Positions 9,118 to 17,540 of a stretch of 64,000 bases of DNA are shown piece after piece. The notes beneath the pieces were generated by a model, which made no database searches, was not told the origin of the DNA, and worked only from the letters and a program-made list of their open reading frames with translations. This DNA is from Alphaproteobacteria bacterium (GTDB lineage Bacteria > Pseudomonadota > Alphaproteobacteria > Rhizobiales > Hyphomicrobiaceae): assembly GCA_022600345.1 (NCBI GenBank), contig JAHZKP010000035.1:1-64000 (forward strand), read 5' to 3'. The position numbers and the translations under genes are program-made. The first letter of the stretch is position 1. Each line of letters starts with the position of its first letter.

Positions 9118-10965
9118 TTAAACCGCCAACCGCGACAATGTCTCAGTGGTCGGCACACCGTCCGCCGTCCAGCCGCGGAGCTGGTAATACTCCGGCAGCA
9201 TCTTGTCGAGGCCACTGACCAGACCCTTGGCAGGCCCCGTCTGAGCAGCTTCTTTCATGAGGCGCGGCGGCAGCATGTCGTCCTTGCCGGTGAACCCGGC
9301 GCGGTGATTGAACATCCGCTCCATATTCCAGATCCGCTCACCGACTTCCAGCATCTTATCCGGCGTCCAGCCGCCTTCGACAGCGGCATCGACCTGCGGC
9401 GCGATGTCTTCCAGCGTCCAGGCAAACGTCGTGAAGACGCAGATCCCGGCGCTATCAACAGCAGCAGTCGCATCCTGGAACGCCTTGACGAGCCCGGCTT
9501 TTCCTTCGGTGACCAACGGGTCGGTCTTCTCAGGAATACCCAGCATTTCAGATGCCACCGTGTAGGAGCGAAGGTGGCAGGCACCTCGGTTCGAGGTTGC
9601 ATAGGTCAGGCCCATGCCCTGGATACCGCGCGCATCATAAGCCGGGAATTCCTGGCCCTTAACCGACATGGAAAGATCCGGACGGCCGTATTTCGCGCAC
9701 AGGCGAGCCGAGCCCAATCCCAGTTCCTTGCCGAAGCCTTCGGCCTTACCGGTCAACTCGGTGCACTTAACGAGTGCTTCCGCATTGCCGAACTTCAGAT
9801 CGATGCCGCCGGTCTGTTCCGTCGTGATCAACCCAAGCTCGAACAGCTCCATGGCTGCCGAAATCGTCGCGCCCAGAGAAATCGGATCGAGCCCCTGCTC
9901 GTTACAGATGAACTGGGCATACGTCAGCGCTTCTAGATCGTTGACCCCTGTATTGTTACCCAGCGCCCAGGCGGCCTCATACTCCAGACCACCCGAGGAA
10001 TGCCAGTATTCCGGCTTGTTGACGACAGTGAAGTGCTTCTCGTCGATCTTGGAGATACGACCGCACGCGATGGTGCAGGCAAAGCACGCCTGGTTTGTCT
10101 GCAGGTTCTTTTCGCCATCCGTCGAGCGCGGCGTCGCCATCGCCTCGGCGGAGATGTCGTGGGCGCCCTCGAACTGGACTTCCCGGCTGTTCCGGGTCGG
10201 CGAGGCACCAGCCTCATTGATGGCATTCATCAACACCTGGGTGCCATAGGTCGGCAGTCCACTGCCGGTAACGGCATTTTCCGCCAGCACCTGCTTGCCA
10301 TCGTTGGTCGCCTTCATGAAGGCTCGACCGTCGCGGACCTTGACACCCTTAGTGCCGCGGACCGCGAATGCCTTAAGGTTTTTCGAACCCATCACGGCAC
10401 CGACGCCGGAGCGGCCGGCTGCACGGTGCAAGTCATTGACGATAGCCGAATATAGAACGCCGTTCTCACCCGAAATACCGATCGTTGCCACGTGCATCAT
10501 CGGATCTTGATGCTTTGCCTTGATCCACTCGTCCGTCTTCCAGACCGACGTGCCCCAGATGTCAGAAGCATCCAGCAGCTCAGCCTTGTCGTCCGTGACG
10601 CACAAGTAAACTGGCTTGGGCGACTTGCCTTCCAGGATCACCATGTCCCAACCGGCGAATTTCAGCTCCGCGCCGAAATAACCGCCAGAGTTCGAACAAG
10701 CGATTGCGTTGGTCAATGGCCCCTTGGTGATGACCGAATAGCGCCCGCCCGTCGATGCGCACGTACCCGTCAGCGGGCCGGTGGCAAAGATCAGCTTGTT
10801 GTCGGGCCCAAGCGGATCGCATTGGGCGTCGATTTCCTCGACCAGATACTTCGTGGCCAGACCGCGCTGACCGAGATATTGCTGCGCCCAATCCATATTG
10901 AGCGGCTCAGACTGAACCGTACCATTCGTCAGGTTCACCCGGAGGACTTTTCCAGTCCAACCCAT
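9118..10965 (-). CDS. aldehyde:ferredoxin oxidoreductase, tungsten type (AorB-like)
   Basis: 615 aa, full length for the AOR family. It would oxidise aldehydes to acids, or the reverse, at a tungsten or molybdenum bis-pterin centre. Visible are the N-terminal domain starting MGWTGKVLRVNLT, the cofactor-contact segment GRSGVGAVMGSKNLKAFAVRG (185-204 region), the [4Fe-4S] cysteines C294, C297 and C301 in NQACFACTIACG, and a fourth candidate Cys in the C-terminal DSAGICVFTTF. A strong site, CAGGAGAC, precedes the ATG. Substrate and metal cannot be read from sequence; tungsten is the family norm. Confidence 0.9.
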   Translation of the reverse strand: MGWTGKVLRVNLTNGTVQSEPLNMDWAQQYLGQRGLATKYLVEEIDAQCDPLGPDNKLIFATGPLTGTCASTGGRYSVITKGPLTNAIACSNSGGYFGAELKFAGWDMVILEGKSPKPVYLCVTDDKAELLDASDIWGTSVWKTDEWIKAKHQDPMMHVATIGISGENGVLYSAIVNDLHRAAGRSGVGAVMGSKNLKAFAVRGTKGVKVRDGRAFMKATNDGKQVLAENAVTGSGLPTYGTQVLMNAINEAGASPTRNSREVQFEGAHDISAEAMATPRSTDGEKNLQTNQACFACTIACGRISKIDEKHFTVVNKPEYWHSSGGLEYEAAWALGNNTGVNDLEALTYAQFICNEQGLDPISLGATISAAMELFELGLITTEQTGGIDLKFGNAEALVKCTELTGKAEGFGKELGLGSARLCAKYGRPDLSMSVKGQEFPAYDARGIQGMGLTYATSNRGACHLRSYTVASEMLGIPEKTDPLVTEGKAGLVKAFQDATAAVDSAGICVFTTFAWTLEDIAPQVDAAVEGGWTPDKMLEVGERIWNMERMFNHRAGFTGKDDMLPPRLMKEAAQTGPAKGLVSGLDKMLPEYYQLRGWTADGVPTTETLSRLAV

Positions 10966-11076
10966 CGGACGTCTCCTGTGATTATTGCGTTATCTTGGAA
11001 CTGCCTGGCGATACCAGCGGGCAATCCGAAATCCACCGATTGCGCGCCTCGTACCGCCGCTTCATTAAACCAACCC

Positions 11077-11595
11077 TTAGTGACCGGTACCCGAAGCCTG
11101 CCCGGCCTTCGGTGTATTGGGTCCTTCGGTCGTCGTGGCATTCGCAGATTGCGTCGCCCACACCTTCATTTTGTCGAAGCCACCCTGCTCGACGTCCTGA
11201 TATGTGATCGCACCCGTCGGACAAGCATCCGAGCATGCCGGCTCACCGCCGCACAGGTCGCACTTGATGACTTTGCCAGTAGAAGCGTTGTAGTTCACGG
11301 TCCCGAACGGGCAGGCGATTGTGCAAACTTTGCAGCCCACGCACAGGTTGTCGTGCACAACCTTTACGCCCATGCCGTCCGTCGTGATGGCGTTGACGGG
11401 ACACGCCTGCTGGCACCACGCTTCCGCGCACTGCGTACAGGTATAAGGCACGAACCGCGCCTCTGTGTGAAAATCGAAAACACGAATTCTGGATTTGGCG
11501 ACGTTGAACTCGCCTTCGTTCTCGAGCGAACAAGCCATTTCGCACTGCTTACAGGCAGTGCACTTGCCAGCATCGATCACCAGCGCCTTGAGCAT
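11077..11595 (-). CDS. 4Fe-4S ferredoxin-type subunit (AorA-like)
   Basis: 172 aa polyferredoxin. Four cysteine groups are visible: CTACKQCEMAC, CTQCAEAWCQQACP, CVGCKVCTIACP and CDLCGGEPACSDACP, enough for four [4Fe-4S] clusters. This matches electron-transfer subunits of the DmsB/HycB type and the AorA subunit of bacterial tungsten aldehyde oxidoreductases. The frame is open to 11775, but the ATG at 11595 has a perfect GGAGG six bases upstream and the family N-terminus. It is the first gene of the set, about 110 bp before aorB, and ends with a low-complexity Ala/Thr/Gly tail. Confidence 0.88.
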   Translation of the reverse strand: MLKALVIDAGKCTACKQCEMACSLENEGEFNVAKSRIRVFDFHTEARFVPYTCTQCAEAWCQQACPVNAITTDGMGVKVVHDNLCVGCKVCTIACPFGTVNYNASTGKVIKCDLCGGEPACSDACPTGAITYQDVEQGGFDKMKVWATQSANATTTEGPNTPKAGQASGTGH

Positions 11596-12085
11596 TTTTT
11601 TCCTCCGGTGAAGCCTTCTGGCGGACATTTCGCCACAGGTCGCTCGAACTTGGCGTGGTGGAGGTCCAAAGGTCAACTGTACTTTCGGGACATAAGTCGA
11701 ATCTGGTGGAATTTTTCCAGCTCCATACGCAGCCAGAACCAGACCTCCCGGATTCGCATGCATTATCATGCACACCTTCGCGGGATCAGCCCTTCAGGCC
11801 CGCCCGTGCGATGGCAACTCCCATGGCTACCGTGACCAAAACCTGGAATGTAAGAATCATCTGGCCGTTAGCTCCTCGATAAATCGATGACTACCAACCC
11901 AAACGCTTTGCGCGGACCGATGGATCAATCCCCAGCCATCCCCCTCAAGCGCAATCACTGCACAATTCTGCCGGCCCCTTTTTCCACCGCGCCACAATCC
12001 CGTACCCAGTGGCCCTCAGTCCCATCGGACGATCTTCGCCGCTAACCATGGCAATGCTCGCGATTGCGTTGTTTTCACCAATTGG
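11596..12085. other. intergenic, upstream of AOR genes
   Basis: About 490 bp without a supported gene. It must contain the promoter of the AOR set. A short palindrome GCATG-N6-CATGC lies at about 11758-11773, roughly 165 bp before the aorA-like start, and could be a regulator site, but nothing else supports it. No sigma-54 or FNR box was recognised. Confidence 0.35.
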
Positions 12086-12164
12086 CTAGTGAGGTGGATC
12101 AGAAGTTCGTTATCTAACTGGACGCAACCTTGGAAACGAGCTTCTGATCCGTAAACCTCACTAG
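12086..12164. repeat. 79-bp inverted-repeat element
   Basis: Left arm CTAGTGAGGTGGATCAGAAG (12086-12105) continuing as TTCGT. The right arm (12136-12164) is its reverse complement, with one mismatch and a four-base insertion (GTAA). The arms begin and end in CTAG. It looks like a MITE or the paired ends of a deleted insertion sequence. No transposase remains. It lies about 150 bp before the ugd start. Confidence 0.6.
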
Positions 12165-12312
12165 ACTCATAGTTTTGCTAGTGTGATTCAAAGCCCGAGA
12201 ATTCGCTCCGAGGCTGCCGCAAATGATCGGCGAATTCCTCACCCATCACACGAGAGCATCAGCCCATAATGGTGTCGACGAATTCCCACCTCACCACCTC
12301 GGAGGATCTGAA

Positions 12313-13620
12313 GTGAAGATCTGCATGATCGGCGCCGGCTATGTCGGCCTTGTCTCTGCTGCCTGTTTTTCGGAATTCGGCTGGACCGTCACTTGCGTCG
12401 ACAACGACCCCGAGCGGTTGGCCCAGATGGCCGATGGTAAATCGCCGATCTATGAACCGGGCCTCGACGAATTGCTGGCGCGCAACATTGAGGCAGGCCG
12501 GCTGAAATTCTCCGGCGAACTTGGCCCCGCCGTCAAAGACGCCGACGTCGTATTTCTGGCCGTCGGAACTCCGATGCGCCGTGGCGACGGCTATGCCGAC
12601 CTGTCCTATGTGTACGGTGCCGTCGAGGAACTGGCTCCCCACCTCAACGGATTCACGGTCATCACGACCAAGTCGACCGTTCCAGTTGGCACCAGCCGCG
12701 AAATCGAAAAGCGCTTGAAGGAATTGCGCCCCGATGCCGACTACGCAGTCTGTTCCAATCCCGAATTCCTGCGAGAAGGCTCTGCAATCCAGGACTTCAC
12801 GCACCCCGACCGGGTCCTTGTCGGACTAGACAACGAGCGCGCCCAGGAACGCATGGAACTGCTCTACAAGCCACTATCCTTGCGCAACGCGCCCGTCATG
12901 TTCGTCAGCCGCGAATCAGCCGAACTTGCCAAATACGCAGCGAACGCTTTCCTGGCCATGAAGATTTCCTTCATCAACGAGATGGCCGATCTATGTGAAG
13001 CCGTCGGCGCCGACGTCCAGGAACTCGCCTCCGCAATCGGCAAGGACCGCCGCATCGGCGAAAAATTCCTCCATCCCGGTCCCGGTTACGGCGGCTCATG
13101 CTTCCCCAAGGACGTCTCCGCCATCATTCGAACGGCCCGCGAGAACCGATCGCCGCTATCGCTGATCGAGCAGGTCCAAACCGTCAACGACGAACGCAAA
13201 ATCGCCATGGCAACCCGCATCGAACGCCAGGCCGGCGGATCGGTACGCGGAAAGACCGTCGCCGTCCTGGGCGTCACCTTCAAGCCCAATACCGACGACA
13301 TGCGCGATGCCCCAAGCCTCGTCATCGTGCCGATGCTCCAGGAACGCGGCGCAACGGTCCGTGCCTATGACCCACAAGGCCGCAAGCAGGCCGAACCGAT
13401 GCTGCCTGGTGTTGAGTGGTGCGAAAGCGCACTGGAAGCCGCCAAGGAGGCTGACATCCTGGCGGTATTGACGGAGTGGAACGAATTCCGCGCGCTCAAC
13501 CTGTCCGACCTCAAGGCTGCGATGTCGGGGGACGTGCTGGCCGACCTGCGCAATATTTTCAATGCCAAGTCGGCAACAGAAAATGGCTTCCGTTACGACA
13601 GCATCGGTAGGCCGGGTTAG
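12313..13620 (+). CDS. ugd: UDP-glucose 6-dehydrogenase
   Basis: 435 aa. It oxidises UDP-glucose to UDP-glucuronate with two NAD+. The N-terminal Rossmann motif GAGYVGLVSAACF (6-18) and the catalytic cysteine C263 in GYGGSCFPKD are clear, and the C-terminal domain shows TFKPNTDDMRDAPS. I start at the GTG at 12313, which has GGAGG seven bases upstream and gives the standard N-terminus (M)KICMIGAGYVG; the longer frame from 12223 would add 30 unlikely residues. The UDP-glucuronate epimerase-like gene at 19153 could use its product for surface polysaccharide. Confidence 0.95.
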   Translation: MKICMIGAGYVGLVSAACFSEFGWTVTCVDNDPERLAQMADGKSPIYEPGLDELLARNIEAGRLKFSGELGPAVKDADVVFLAVGTPMRRGDGYADLSYVYGAVEELAPHLNGFTVITTKSTVPVGTSREIEKRLKELRPDADYAVCSNPEFLREGSAIQDFTHPDRVLVGLDNERAQERMELLYKPLSLRNAPVMFVSRESAELAKYAANAFLAMKISFINEMADLCEAVGADVQELASAIGKDRRIGEKFLHPGPGYGGSCFPKDVSAIIRTARENRSPLSLIEQVQTVNDERKIAMATRIERQAGGSVRGKTVAVLGVTFKPNTDDMRDAPSLVIVPMLQERGATVRAYDPQGRKQAEPMLPGVEWCESALEAAKEADILAVLTEWNEFRALNLSDLKAAMSGDVLADLRNIFNAKSATENGFRYDSIGRPG

Positions 13621-13674
13621 CCCCCTGCGCTCAATTTAAAAAAACCGATTGTAAAATATTATCAGGCAAAGACG

Positions 13675-13935
13675 TCACGCCTTGCAACGCTCGAACAGCT
13701 TGAAACTGGGGCAGAACTCAGGCTGGCCGGCATTCGGATCGGCACGGTCGTGAGCTTCCAGCCAATGCAGGCAATCGGTTGCCAAGGCGCAATGCAGGCA
13801 AACGTCGCGAGCCTTGGAATAGGCTTCGCCATTATCTTCACGCACCAAGGCGAGTTCATTGACGCCCAGCGCCTTCATCATGTCCTGCAAACGGCGAGCC
13901 CTAAGCTCGACCTGGCGCACCATCGGCCGAAACAT
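13675..13935 (-). CDS. DUF6455 family protein
   Basis: 86 aa. Four conserved cysteines appear as CLHCALATDC and, near the C-terminus, FCPSFKLFERC, which is the pattern of this small alphaproteobacterial family. They may bind a metal or an FeS cluster, but no function is known. The ATG at 13935 has AGGA nine bases upstream and is preferred to the GTG at 13944. It is convergent with ugd. Confidence 0.7.
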   Translation of the reverse strand: MFRPMVRQVELRARRLQDMMKALGVNELALVREDNGEAYSKARDVCLHCALATDCLHWLEAHDRADPNAGQPEFCPSFKLFERCKA

Positions 13936-14547
13936 TAAGCGCACTCCTCAACCCGATAATTAGTTTTGGCCCCTGCCATTTAGCAGGCTCCCATATTCGA
14001 CTTTGGCACCATGCGGTATTTCGCCATGTCGTTGAACAACTGTCGTCCAGAGTCTGAAGGGGATCAAGTGCCTCCCGGCTTTGCGGTCAATAGGACGCAG
14101 ATTCCAAGCGCCAGGAGCATCGACCAGCCCAATTGGCGCATCGGCCTAGCCCGACACCATCGTCTGCACGCCCGCTAAAGCGACAAAGCAACCGCAAACC
14201 CCAAGATATGCCGATAGCGGACCAGGCAATCCCTTCAGGCTGATATCGCGCAGCGGAGGGATGGCAGCGCAGAGTAGTACGAGGAGAACGGTATGCGTAT
14301 CGATCTCTCACCCCCCAAACCAACTGAAGCCGCTGGCACCGCCCCGCTTGAGCACAGCATAAATCGACTTAAGCGAGGCTATGCCACGCCAACTTATCCA
14401 CCACGAACACTATGTCACGTTGCGCTGCACAATAATAATTGGGAAGTAAATGCACCCAAGTACCGGCGCAGCCAGCGAAGTAAACAGGATAAAGATTTTG
14501 CGAAATAACACCGAATTCTTTGACCTGTTACACAAGCCGGGGCGCAA
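13936..14547. other. intergenic, no gene supported
   Basis: About 600 bp. Small frames are present on both strands (for example 14293-14508 plus) but none has a ribosome site, family match or convincing codon pattern. The last part is relatively AT-rich and should hold the promoter of the esterase gene. Confidence 0.4.
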
Positions 14548-15588
14548 ATGATGTTCTTTTGGGCAGGGCAACTCGCCGCCAGCGAAGTGCCGGCGCCATC
14601 GCAACTGAGCGAAGTACCGGACTTCGGCAGCAATCCTGGCAATCTGAAGATGTACTTCCGCCCGGCGCCATCAAGCGGGCCGGGCCGTCGTCCAGCGCCT
14701 CTCGTTGTCGCCCTTCACGGCGCCTCACAGGATGCAAGCAGCTTCGAAAAGGGCATCGGCTGGGCAACCCTTGCCGACCGGCACGGGTTCGCGTTGCTGA
14801 TGCCAGAGCAACAATTCGAAAACAATCCGAACAGTTGCTTCACCTGGTACCTTCCCTCGCACACCGAGCGCGATCGTGGCGAGGCGTTATCGATCAAACA
14901 AATGATCCTGCACGCGATTGACTCCGGCGGCATCGATCCAGACCGCGTTTACATTGCCGGACTTTCAGCCGGTGGCGCGATGACGTCTGTAATGCTGGCG
15001 ACCTACCCGGAGATGTTTGCCGGCGGTGCAATTTTTTCAGGCCTGCCCTATGGGGGAACCAGTTCTATCTTGGACGCGCTACTTGCCATGACCATGGGCC
15101 GCGAGCAAAACGCGGATCACTGGGCCGATAAAGTATTCTCCGCGACCCCGCATCGCGGATCATGGCCCAAGGTTTCCATTTGGCATGGCACCGCCGATCC
15201 GATCGTCAACCCGATCAACGCAAATGAAATCCTCAAGCAGTGGACTCATGTCCACGGACTTTCCAAGCAGCCTTTTGTAGAGCATTCTGTCGACGGACAA
15301 TTGCGCCGCGTTTGGCACAATGATGACGGCGATGAAGTGATTGAATCGGTGATGGTTCCCGGTATGGGACATGGCGTTCCAATCAAGCCCGACAGCGAAA
15401 TCGGCGGTTGCGGCAATGTCTCAGCCTTCCATTTCGATGTCGGAATTTCGGCGGGCAACTCGGTCATCGAATTCTGGGGAATCTCCGCCTGCCCACCTGA
15501 GCCATCAGCTATTGCTGGCGGTGGAATTTCGACCGGTTGGTCGGCGACGTTCCATCAGGAAGATAGACCCTCTGCATCAGATCCATAA
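14548..15588 (+). CDS. PHB-depolymerase-type esterase
   Basis: 346 aa alpha/beta hydrolase of the Esterase_PHB family. The oxyanion region LVVALHGASQDASSF, nucleophile elbow GLSAGGAM, acid residue in HGTADPIVNP and the histidine in GMGHGVPI form a complete triad. Members cleave polyhydroxyalkanoates, feruloyl esters or acetylated xylan; the substrate here is open. The N-terminus (MMFFWAGQLAAS) is short for a signal peptide, and an in-frame TGA lies just upstream, so the export signal is either missing or lost to an upstream change. The 3' end overlaps the convergent gene by 80 bp. Confidence 0.8.
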   Translation: MMFFWAGQLAASEVPAPSQLSEVPDFGSNPGNLKMYFRPAPSSGPGRRPAPLVVALHGASQDASSFEKGIGWATLADRHGFALLMPEQQFENNPNSCFTWYLPSHTERDRGEALSIKQMILHAIDSGGIDPDRVYIAGLSAGGAMTSVMLATYPEMFAGGAIFSGLPYGGTSSILDALLAMTMGREQNADHWADKVFSATPHRGSWPKVSIWHGTADPIVNPINANEILKQWTHVHGLSKQPFVEHSVDGQLRRVWHNDDGDEVIESVMVPGMGHGVPIKPDSEIGGCGNVSAFHFDVGISAGNSVIEFWGISACPPEPSAIAGGGISTGWSATFHQEDRPSASDP

Positions 15589-15928
15589 CGGCATCGTCAC
15601 CCAGTAGCTTTCGCTCCGCGGTCATCAACTCAACCCCGCCACGCAAAGCAGACGAACAAAGCTCGTTTTCAGATGGTGCGCTTACCACAAGCGAGTCCGC
15701 CAGATCCCCGCCGTTGAACGGGATTGGCGAACCATCGGGCCTGGCCCTGAACGACACATGATGGGTTTCACCATCCGCGTCGATCCAATCCATATCGAAA
15801 ACCAGTTCATCCCCGTCCTCGGCAATCCGGTAGGTCGCCGACTTCGGCGGATCGCCTTGCTCATAGGTGCACGTGTCAACGTCGAGCACCCATGATCCGA
15901 GAAACTTCTGATAAATCGGCTTGCTCAT
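15509..15928 (-). CDS. hypothetical protein, lipocalin-like
   Basis: 139 aa, soluble. The pattern KFLGSWVLDVDTCTYEQGDPPKS followed by alternating polar and hydrophobic strands resembles small beta-barrel proteins of the lipocalin-like DUF type, but I cannot name the family. The start MSKPIY at 15928 is preferred; AAGG lies about 12 bases before it. Its 3' end overlaps the esterase gene tail. The aldo/keto reductase gene lies just downstream on the same strand of this window's lower coordinates' neighbour, with a short gap. Confidence 0.6.
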   Translation of the reverse strand: MSKPIYQKFLGSWVLDVDTCTYEQGDPPKSATYRIAEDGDELVFDMDWIDADGETHHVSFRARPDGSPIPFNGGDLADSLVVSAPSENELCSSALRGGVELMTAERKLLGDDAVMDLMQRVYLPDGTSPTNRSKFHRQQ

Positions 15929-15964
15929 GCCCGACAGCATCCTTGAGAATTCAACAACACCGCT

Positions 15965-17005
15965 TCAATAAGGCATCGGATACCGGCGGTGAACTTCGCC
16001 GATCTCGGTGAGAACCTCATCCGACAAGCTCACGTCATCAGCCTCAATCGCAATTTTGAGCTGATCCATCCGACTCGCACCAATGATGCTGGCCGTCGTG
16101 AATGGCCGGTGCAGCGTGAACGCAATAGCCATCTGGCAAGGATCGAGACCGTGGCGTTGCGCGATATCGACATAGGCCCGTGTTGCCGCATTCGCAGCTT
16201 CCGTATCTCGTGCCATTTCGCCCATCAACGATTTGCGCGAACCTTCCGGCACTTTGCCATCCAGATACTTGCCGCTCAAAATCCCCATCGCCAACGGCGA
16301 CCAGGCCAGCAATCCGACATCCTCATGATGGGACGCCTCCGCCCAATCGGTATCGAACTGGCGGTTGAGTAGGCTGTACTCATTTTGCACCGATTGCACG
16401 CGTGGCAATCCATGCTGTTCGGCAAGCTTGAGCATTTCCATCAAGCCCCACACCGAATCGTCCGACACTCCGAACGCACGGATCTTGCCCTCGGCAACAA
16501 GTTCGCCAATGGCCTGCAGGCTCTCAAGCAGATTGCCGCGAACCGCTGACTTGTCCTGCTTCTCCGGGGCAAACGTCCATTGCTGCTGAAAGTGATAGCT
16601 ACCCCTTTGCGGCCAGTGGAACTGATAGAGGTCGACGTAGTCGGTCTGCAGCCGCTTCAGGCTCCCCTCGACCGCCAGCTTGATTTCCTTACCCGTTATG
16701 CCGCGGCCGCCGCGCACCGACCTGTTACCCAGCCCGGTAATCTTGGTCGCAAGCACGATCTCGTCACGACGGCCGGGGTTCATCTTCATCCACGTTCCGA
16801 TAATCTCTTCGGTCCGCCCCTCTGAAGCGCCATTCGACATGATCGGATACATCTCGGCGGTGTCCCAGAAATTGACGCCCCGCTCCAGCGCGAAGTCCAT
16901 CTGTTGATGGCCCTCGCTTTCGGTGTTCTGACTGCCCCACGTCATGGTTCCAAGGCAGATACGGCTGACCTTGATATCGCTGCGTCCAAGCGTATTGAAT
17001 TGCAT
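15965..17005 (-). CDS. aldo/keto reductase (Tas-like)
   Basis: 346 aa NADP(H)-dependent (beta/alpha)8-barrel oxidoreductase. The start MQFNTLGRSDIKVSRICLG, the GVNFWDTAEMYP segment with catalytic Asp and Tyr, ATKITG with the catalytic Lys, and the C-terminal IIGASRMDQL cofactor motif are all present. Length and the long insertion after the first strands match the Tas/YeaE-type group. The substrate is unknown. Confidence 0.9.
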   Translation of the reverse strand: MQFNTLGRSDIKVSRICLGTMTWGSQNTESEGHQQMDFALERGVNFWDTAEMYPIMSNGASEGRTEEIIGTWMKMNPGRRDEIVLATKITGLGNRSVRGGRGITGKEIKLAVEGSLKRLQTDYVDLYQFHWPQRGSYHFQQQWTFAPEKQDKSAVRGNLLESLQAIGELVAEGKIRAFGVSDDSVWGLMEMLKLAEQHGLPRVQSVQNEYSLLNRQFDTDWAEASHHEDVGLLAWSPLAMGILSGKYLDGKVPEGSRKSLMGEMARDTEAANAATRAYVDIAQRHGLDPCQMAIAFTLHRPFTTASIIGASRMDQLKIAIEADDVSLSDEVLTEIGEVHRRYPMPY

Positions 17006-17047
17006 GACCGGTCTCTGAGCTTTGGTTGGAATTGGATAATCGGGAGT

Positions 17048-17229
17048 TCAATAGGTATAGCCCATAAGCCGGCGCGCAAGCCCCCTTCGTGCCCCTCGCC
17101 AGGCTTGTTGGCACACGTGGGAAAGTAAATCGTCGGATACACCTGACAATTCTTGCTCGCCGACAGTCCTGGCATCATGGCCTGCATCGCGCATTCCCTC
17201 GCCAGATTTTCGTCAAGCTTGAATTTCAA
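17048..17229 (-). pseudogene. DUF5615 PIN-like toxin remnant
   Basis: The first residues MKFKLDENLARE (TTG at 17229) match the start of DUF5615 PIN-like proteins. The homology then continues in another frame as MRDAGHDARTVGEQELSGVS and stops at a TGA at 17048-17050. About 20 bases seem to be missing between 'ENLAR' and 'RDAGHDA', and the C-terminal half with further acidic residues is gone. It starts 3 bp after the DUF433 stop, the usual arrangement for this toxin-antitoxin pair. The reading is by eye and by family memory. Confidence 0.7.
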
Positions 17230-17232
17230 GGC

Positions 17233-17466
17233 TCAAGCGGGCTCCGGTAGCGCAATGGTTTCCTCATGAGAAAGCCATGCCGCGTAACCCAGACAGGCGG
17301 CAATCTGCTCCTCTTTTAAGGGCGGGTAGCTCTCCGCAATCTGGGCTGGAGTACGCCCATCAGCCAAATTATCGAGCACGACCGAAACCAGGATACGTGT
17401 TCCCTTCACGGTCGGACGGCCCTTGCAAATCGCCGGATCTCGTACGATGAAATTCTGCCAATTCAC
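17233..17466 (-). CDS. DUF433 antitoxin-like protein
   Basis: 77 aa. The motif DPAICKGRPTVKGTRILVSVVLDNLADG followed by ESYPPLKEEQIAACLGYAAW is the DUF433 domain, a small helix-turn-helix protein encoded directly upstream of DUF5615 toxins. It appears intact although its toxin partner is broken, as expected for a pair that has lost its addictive function. Confidence 0.85.
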   Translation of the reverse strand: MNWQNFIVRDPAICKGRPTVKGTRILVSVVLDNLADGRTPAQIAESYPPLKEEQIAACLGYAAWLSHEETIALPEPA

Positions 17467-17540
17467 GCTGATCTCCCAGATTTGCGATTGTTACCGGGCT
17501 GGCGGCTATCAACCTACACCACCGCCAGCAATGACGCCAA

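Noticed and set aside
9073..11835. Long plus-strand frames (287 and 447 codons) opposite the AOR genes
   Set aside because: They mirror strongly coding minus-strand genes with clear family motifs, are rich in Arg and have no family resemblance.
14293..14508. 71-codon frame before the esterase gene
   Set aside because: No ribosome site and low-complexity basic composition; not supported.
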